Source: Fabrea salina (lineage: Eukaryota > Ciliophora > Heterotrichea > Heterotrichida > Fabreidae). Taken from it: DNA of 64,000 nt. Each line of letters starts with the position of its first letter. Within the stretch, counting starts at the first letter, position 1. This document shows positions 60,408 to 64,000 of this stretch, piece after piece. The position numbers and the translations under genes are program-made. The notes under the pieces were generated by a model. It saw only the letters and a program-made list of their open reading frames with translations. It did no database searches and was not told where the DNA came from. The DNA lies in assembly GCA_022984795.1 (NCBI GenBank), contig JALIHJ010000010.1, positions 62,001 through 126,000 of the forward strand, written 5' to 3'.

Positions 60408-61163
60408 TCAATTCTTGGTTAAGAAGTTTACAGAGTCCACTTTCCAGACGTCATTGAGTTTCTTCAGGGTAATTTTAGCATATCTTCCGATAGAGGCAGT
60501 TCCAGGATTCACTACAGTAAGGGTTTCGTCCCTTAGTGAGCACAGCCCGAAGGCATGGTGTGTGTGCCCATGCAAGTTAAGGAACACTTGTTGTTTACTC
60601 ATAAGCATTTGGTAAAGACCTTCGCTGCCTGACTCTATTACAGTTCCATCTTGAGTTACGTAGGAAGTTGTGCTGCTAGGTTTAGGTCCGAAATGGGTCA
60701 AAGCAATGTATTGGCCTCTAGCAGAGACCTGGGGTTCAAGTACTTCCTTTACGGCTTGGTCGCACTCTTCCCTGGTTCTGTATGGGAAGCCGTTCCAAAT
60801 TTGAGTTTCTTCCTGAAAACCCGGTGGAGAACCTCCCAGACCCACTATAAACAGTCCCTGGCTTAGTTCAAAAGCTTCTTTTCCTAAAAGGTACACATGA
60901 GGCAGTTCTAAGTCATACTCTTCTAAGTGTTTGAAGCATTTAAGTGGGTCGTGGTTGCCTGGAACTAGGACTACAGGTTTGCTGAGTTTCGATAAAATAC
61001 TGAGTTGGGACTTGAAAGAAGGCAAAGCTTCTTCTTCTCCGTTCCACACGTTACAGAGGTCCCCAGGGTGTATTATAACGTCAGGGTTCTCAGAATCAAC
61101 TATCTTTTGAATCTGTTCCTCTGCTTCGTGGGTGTCGCTAATTACCAGCAGACTTAATTCCAT
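60408..61163 (-). CDS. Calcineurin-like metallophosphoesterase (251 aa)
   Basis: All five metal-binding blocks are present: SDTH (residues 9-12), PGDLC (33-37), GNHD (69-72), an ALTHFGP block near 155 and LHGHTH near 196. The protein consists only of the catalytic domain, with no signal or anchor, so it is cytosolic. Substrate unknown (a small class III phosphoesterase). The catalytic domain begins at the fifth residue, so the ATG at 61163 must be close to correct. It lies 1 nt after the stop codon of the upstream DHHC gene. Stop is TGA (60408-60410), the only TGA stop seen here. Confidence 0.92.
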   Translation of the reverse strand: MELSLLVISDTHEAEEQIQKIVDSENPDVIIHPGDLCNVWNGEEEALPSFKSQLSILSKLSKPVVLVPGNHDPLKCFKHLEEYDLELPHVYLLGKEAFELSQGLFIVGLGGSPPGFQEETQIWNGFPYRTREECDQAVKEVLEPQVSARGQYIALTHFGPKPSSTTSYVTQDGTVIESGSEGLYQMLMSKQQVFLNLHGHTHHAFGLCSLRDETLTVVNPGTASIGRYAKITLKKLNDVWKVDSVNFLTKN

Positions 61164-61164
61164 C

Positions 61165-62001
61165 TTAAATTAAATACTTGTTTTCAACTACTGTGTAGCC
61201 TCCTGTTTTGTTCCTTATTTTGACAGGAAATAAGAGCCCCTCAACTTGGTTAGAAGGACCTGGCAAAAACCAACACAACTTGCTTTTTCCAAAAACTTGA
61301 GTAAAGTTTTGGTACTTTCCTAAGTCGTATATGTTGAAGTCCCTCCAGTTAAGTTCTAAACTAGTGCAGTTCCTAACCACCAGCCACACGTGAAAACAAG
61401 CAAACCCAAAAAGAGTAAAGAAAAGCCCTATTCCTCCTATCCCAGCAACTAGCACCTTCCAGTCACTTGTGTCTTCTTGCAAAACAAAAGACAGTACTTG
61501 GGCCCCCATAACTGCTAACGAAATTCCACTGTAACCTAGAAACAGAATAAAAGCTTTGTGGTTCCTCAGACCCACACAGTTAGCTACATAGGGACAGTGA
61601 TGGTCATACCTCAAAATGCACCTTTCGCAGTAACTGCAGTGGTGTGCCCGACTAGGTCTATAAGTTCCACACTTGCTGCAGTAAGTAACTTTTCCTAAAC
61701 AGTGGTCTATTTCTCGCATATCGTCAGAAAGACTTTGGGTGTTTTCTGAAGGAATATTTTCTAAGCAGAAGTCATCCGGAACACATCCTGGGTCAAGTGC
61801 TATGCAGTAAACAAGACTCACTGCGCCTAGTGCTGCAAAAAGGTTCCAAATAACTACCACTGCTTGGTCAGCAGGCCCAATATCAGCCTTCTGGTAAAAG
61901 CCTGCAAAAAAGCAGTAGTAAAACAAAGCATACAAACCTATTGTAAGAACTAGGGGAAGTCCGCACTTAACTTTGCCTTTGAAAGAACTGTGGTGAATCA
62001 T
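61165..62001 (-). CDS. DHHC palmitoyltransferase (278 aa)
   Basis: Protein S-acyltransferase. Four membrane segments, two before and two after the cysteine-rich domain: YCSKCGTYRPSRAHHCSYC, CILRYDHHCPYVANCVG, with the catalytic Cys of DHHC near residue 136. The usual TTxE motif after TM4 appears as CTSLE, and a C-terminal aromatic-Asn motif (YQNFTQVFG) fits the PaCCT region. Candidate substrates in this window with Cys clusters (27493, 48795, PKG) are only speculation. It is 7 bp downstream of the previous minus-strand gene. Confidence 0.95.
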   Translation of the reverse strand: MIHHSSFKGKVKCGLPLVLTIGLYALFYYCFFAGFYQKADIGPADQAVVVIWNLFAALGAVSLVYCIALDPGCVPDDFCLENIPSENTQSLSDDMREIDHCLGKVTYCSKCGTYRPSRAHHCSYCERCILRYDHHCPYVANCVGLRNHKAFILFLGYSGISLAVMGAQVLSFVLQEDTSDWKVLVAGIGGIGLFFTLFGFACFHVWLVVRNCTSLELNWRDFNIYDLGKYQNFTQVFGKSKLCWFLPGPSNQVEGLLFPVKIRNKTGGYTVVENKYLI

Positions 62002-62008
62002 CTTTATA

Positions 62009-62944
62009 TTAATTATTCCAAGACTTTTTCAAGTTTTCGATCTCAACCTTCCTTTTGGCATCCAGTTCCTGAGTTAATTTAGAGATTTCTTCGTTCATTT
62101 GAGTTTTCATTTGGTCCACAATCATGTTCATGATTCCTCCCTGACCTTCCATTTCTCTGATTTGGGACTCATAGTTCACCTTGATCTCTGCTATCTTAGC
62201 AGCCTTTTCAGCAAAGTTCTTTTCCATGATTTCTTCTAGTTTGTGCTCCAGTCCCTGTTTAGACAACTTAGGTCCGCCACTTCGGTCACTTTCAATGGTT
62301 AAACTCAATTCGTCATCTCCCACCTCTGAAAAAGAGTCAAACTCAAAGTACCCAGAGGTGCTGAGTGGACTAGCTGGCAGTGAAAGCATGTCGTAGGTGT
62401 TGTTGATCTTTTTTTGTTTGCGTGAAGCAAGTCTGCGTTCTAAGGCGGTTTCTTGGGACTGGAAGTCTTTTACAGCTCTGCCAGCAACTCTTTTGGTATT
62501 AGAACTGTGCCTCGAAACAAGTTTTGAAGTGTTGCGCCGAGTTTGGTGAGTAGAAGGCATTCGGTTTGTAAGTTCAGCTGCCATGAGTTGGCGTTTGCGT
62601 TCAGTTTGCTTCTTTTTTGACTTCAAAGAGCGCTTAGGACTGCAGGGTGTGGAGTGCGCTTGGGGTTTTTTTTCAGATTGCATTAGTTTCAGAATTTCAG
62701 GTCGCACTAGGATTTTATGGAGTCTGTCTTGGAAGTCGTAGTATTTGGGGTCTTGGACGTGCTCGTAGTACTCTATAGCTTGGCTGTATAAGTTCACCAG
62801 TTCGTTGAGTACTTCTAGTGAACAGTCGCTTTCCAGTTGCAGCTCCTTTTCGATGAGATTTGTTGCAAAGTTATTAGGCAACGCAGGGGTTTTCTTTGGC
62901 AGACGACGCAGAGACCTTAAGTCTCCTTTTTCTCTTCTCGACAT
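62009..62944 (-). CDS. Uncharacterised basic and coiled-coil protein (311 aa)
   Basis: Residues about 28-90 form a helical, conserved-looking module (LNELVNLYSQAIEYYEHVQDP, FQDRLHKILVRPEILKLM). A strongly basic, Ser/Thr-rich linker follows to about 185, then an acidic patch and a C-terminal coiled coil (about 230-311). I believe the N-terminal YxxAIEYYE module recurs in ciliate proteins of unknown function but cannot confirm this here. Nuclear or cytoskeletal roles are possible. The ATG follows TCTTATAA directly. Confidence 0.75.
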   Translation of the reverse strand: MSRREKGDLRSLRRLPKKTPALPNNFATNLIEKELQLESDCSLEVLNELVNLYSQAIEYYEHVQDPKYYDFQDRLHKILVRPEILKLMQSEKKPQAHSTPCSPKRSLKSKKKQTERKRQLMAAELTNRMPSTHQTRRNTSKLVSRHSSNTKRVAGRAVKDFQSQETALERRLASRKQKKINNTYDMLSLPASPLSTSGYFEFDSFSEVGDDELSLTIESDRSGGPKLSKQGLEHKLEEIMEKNFAEKAAKIAEIKVNYESQIREMEGQGGIMNMIVDQMKTQMNEEISKLTQELDAKRKVEIENLKKSWNN

Positions 62945-62981
62945 TTATAAGACTTTCTTAGTTTGGCATATTGTTGAAGAA

Positions 62982-63383
62982 TTACTTACCTTTGTTTTTA
63001 ATGTTTTCAAAGTTTTCGTGGGCCCACTTCATGAACTCAGGTTTGTTTTGGACGCCTTTAGTGTAAAACCAAGTAAAGTCTTCTACGTTCCTAACGAGAC
63101 GCTTTGCTATTTCTGCCTTAATGAAATCGTCTTCAGACCTAAGGGCTCTTTTCAGCTTTTCTTCGTCAACTGGTTTCTGGTCCATGTGTCCAACTAACTC
63201 GTCTGGGTTTAGAGGTTTGTAATCCACTGCCATTTGTTTGCGTTTAGCTTCTGAACGCATAAAAACTTTGTAAGCTCCGTATCCAGTGATCAGTGTCATT
63301 CCTAAGGTTATCAAAACACTTGACAACGTGCTGCTTTTATGAGTAGTTCCGTAGAAAGGGTACCTGTGCGGACCTTGAGACAT
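62982..63383 (-). CDS. Uncharacterised single-membrane-segment protein (133 aa)
   Basis: The N-terminus is short and polar, followed by one hydrophobic segment at about residues 22-42 (SVLITLGMTLITGYGAYKVF) and a soluble helical domain with VEDFTWFYTKGVQNKPEFMKW. Basic residues directly follow the membrane segment. No family recognised; size and layout resemble mitochondrial inner-membrane accessory proteins. The ATG lies only 5 bp from that of RPA1. Confidence 0.72.
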   Translation of the reverse strand: MSQGPHRYPFYGTTHKSSTLSSVLITLGMTLITGYGAYKVFMRSEAKRKQMAVDYKPLNPDELVGHMDQKPVDEEKLKRALRSEDDFIKAEIAKRLVRNVEDFTWFYTKGVQNKPEFMKWAHENFENIKNKGK

Positions 63384-63388
63384 AATAA
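63384..63388. promoter_or_regulatory. 5-bp divergent start spacer
   Basis: Only aataa separates the ATG at 63383 (minus) from the RPA1 ATG at 63389 (plus), the shortest divergent spacer in the window. Confidence 0.6.
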
Positions 63389-64000
63389 ATGGAAGCTACT
63401 GTACCAGCTAAACTACACAACCTGCAGTTTTCATTTTACACACCTGAAGAAGCTTCTTCGCTTTCCCACGTAAAGATAACTTCTGGTTTAGCTTACGACT
63501 CAAGCAAACAACCACTTAAAGGAGGACTCCACGACCCCTCTATGGGAGTGTCTCCTCACAACTTACGTGAAGCCTGTGTAGTATGTGGGTGGGAGGCTTC
63601 GGCTTGTCAAGGCCACTTAGGTCACATAAACCTTCCTGTTGCAATCTACAACCCCTTCTTGTTCGAAACGATTTACAAATTGATGAAGGCTAAATGTGCT
63701 TTCTGCCACAAGTTAAGGATTCCTACCGACAAAGCTGAAATGCTAAGTATGAAGCTCAGAATGGTTTGCAAGGGAAAGATCGTTGACTCACTTGGAGTAG
63801 AACAGATTCTAGCACAACGCACATTGGGAGACAAGTGGATGGACAAGGCCGAAGACTTAAGAAACGCCTTAATAGAACAAAAAGAAACTTACAAACAAAT
63901 AGCTGACTTCACAAGCACTCGAGGCACCCTACACAAGCACGGAACCTACGTAAAAGTAAAGCGGGAAGCCCAAAAAGAGTTCTGGAAACACATAGTTACA
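63389..64000 (+). CDS. RPA1: RNA polymerase I largest subunit, N-terminal part (cut by window end)
   Basis: An open frame of 204 codons runs off the window. It has the clamp zinc-binding module of RNA polymerase largest subunits: GGLHDPSMGVSP, CVVCGWEASACQGHLGHINL, and then CAFCHKLR. The wording CxGHLGHIxLPxxxYNPxLF and the paired C-x2-C that follows fit Pol I (A190/RPA1) better than Pol II (CPGHFGHIEL) or Pol III. It transcribes pre-rRNA in the nucleolus. The catalytic region lies beyond the window. Confidence 0.88.
   Translation, partial: MEATVPAKLHNLQFSFYTPEEASSLSHVKITSGLAYDSSKQPLKGGLHDPSMGVSPHNLREACVVCGWEASACQGHLGHINLPVAIYNPFLFETIYKLMKAKCAFCHKLRIPTDKAEMLSMKLRMVCKGKIVDSLGVEQILAQRTLGDKWMDKAEDLRNALIEQKETYKQIADFTSTRGTLHKHGTYVKVKREAQKEFWKHIVT

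Noticed and set aside
60408-60410. Reassigned genetic code (UGA=Trp or UAA/UAG=Gln).
   Set aside because: TGA ends the phosphoesterase exactly at the expected length, TAA and TAG end all other genes, and conserved tryptophans are all TGG in the frames I read. The breaks in other genes are explained by 15-16-nt introns.

Overview
The window is protein-dense nuclear DNA of a ciliate, most likely the macronuclear genome of a heterotrich close to Stentor. Three things point there. (1) Genes are split by introns of only 15 nt (nine cases) or 16 nt (one case), which restore otherwise broken reading frames. (2) The genetic code is standard: reading frames of up to 2,013 codons are open, TAA and TAG end almost every gene, and one gene (60408-61163) ends in TGA. 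This argues against the UGA=Trp code of Blepharisma and the UAA/UAG=Gln codes of oligohymenophoreans. (3) Many products are long coiled-coil proteins of the kind ciliates use for basal bodies and cortex.

The layout is extremely compact: about 46 genes, typically 1-30 bp apart on either strand. Divergent start codons can be 5-7 bp apart, convergent stop codons overlap by 4-11 nt, and one tandem pair is separated by a single base. Nearly every ATG has a TATA/TTAA-like stretch directly upstream.

Regions. 1-5.5 kb: 3' end of RAB2, a disordered basic protein, a secreted protein, a GAS2-domain coiled-coil protein and another coiled-coil protein. 5.5-15.8 kb: a mitochondrial TraB-like protein, a C2-linker-kinase fusion, an RCC1 protein, sulfite oxidase and a 1,505-aa coiled coil. 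15.8-28.2 kb: cohesin loader SCC2 with a PHD finger, an LRR coiled coil, a Rab-like GTPase, a cysteine-rich surface protein, a CCCH/RING protein, a coiled coil and an AIR/ZCCHC7-like zinc-knuckle protein. 28.2-37.3 kb: cystinosin, an OSCA/TMEM63-like channel, then a cluster of the cysteine-rich surface family (one relic and a four-unit tandem array). 37.3-49.6 kb: DNA polymerase epsilon, an ATG8 homologue ending directly in glycine, a small Tim chaperone, a GH38 alpha-mannosidase and several small coiled-coil or lipid-anchor-like proteins. 49.6-54.1 kb: a PKG-type kinase, a RING protein and CHMP7. 54.1-55.0 kb: the only long gene-poor stretch; it holds an unexplained block and a LINE-like insertion flanked by 17-bp direct repeats. 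55.0-64 kb: an SLC49-like transporter, EngB/GTPBP8, a mitochondrial-type membrane protein, a SUCO-like SUN protein, another cysteine-rich surface protein, a phosphoesterase, a DHHC acyltransferase, two uncharacterised genes and the 5' part of RNA polymerase I subunit RPA1.

Functions are mostly housekeeping (trafficking, autophagy, replication, cohesion, mitochondria). The variable component is the cysteine-rich, probably GPI-anchored surface family, which shows tandem duplication, decay and possible gene conversion within this one window.
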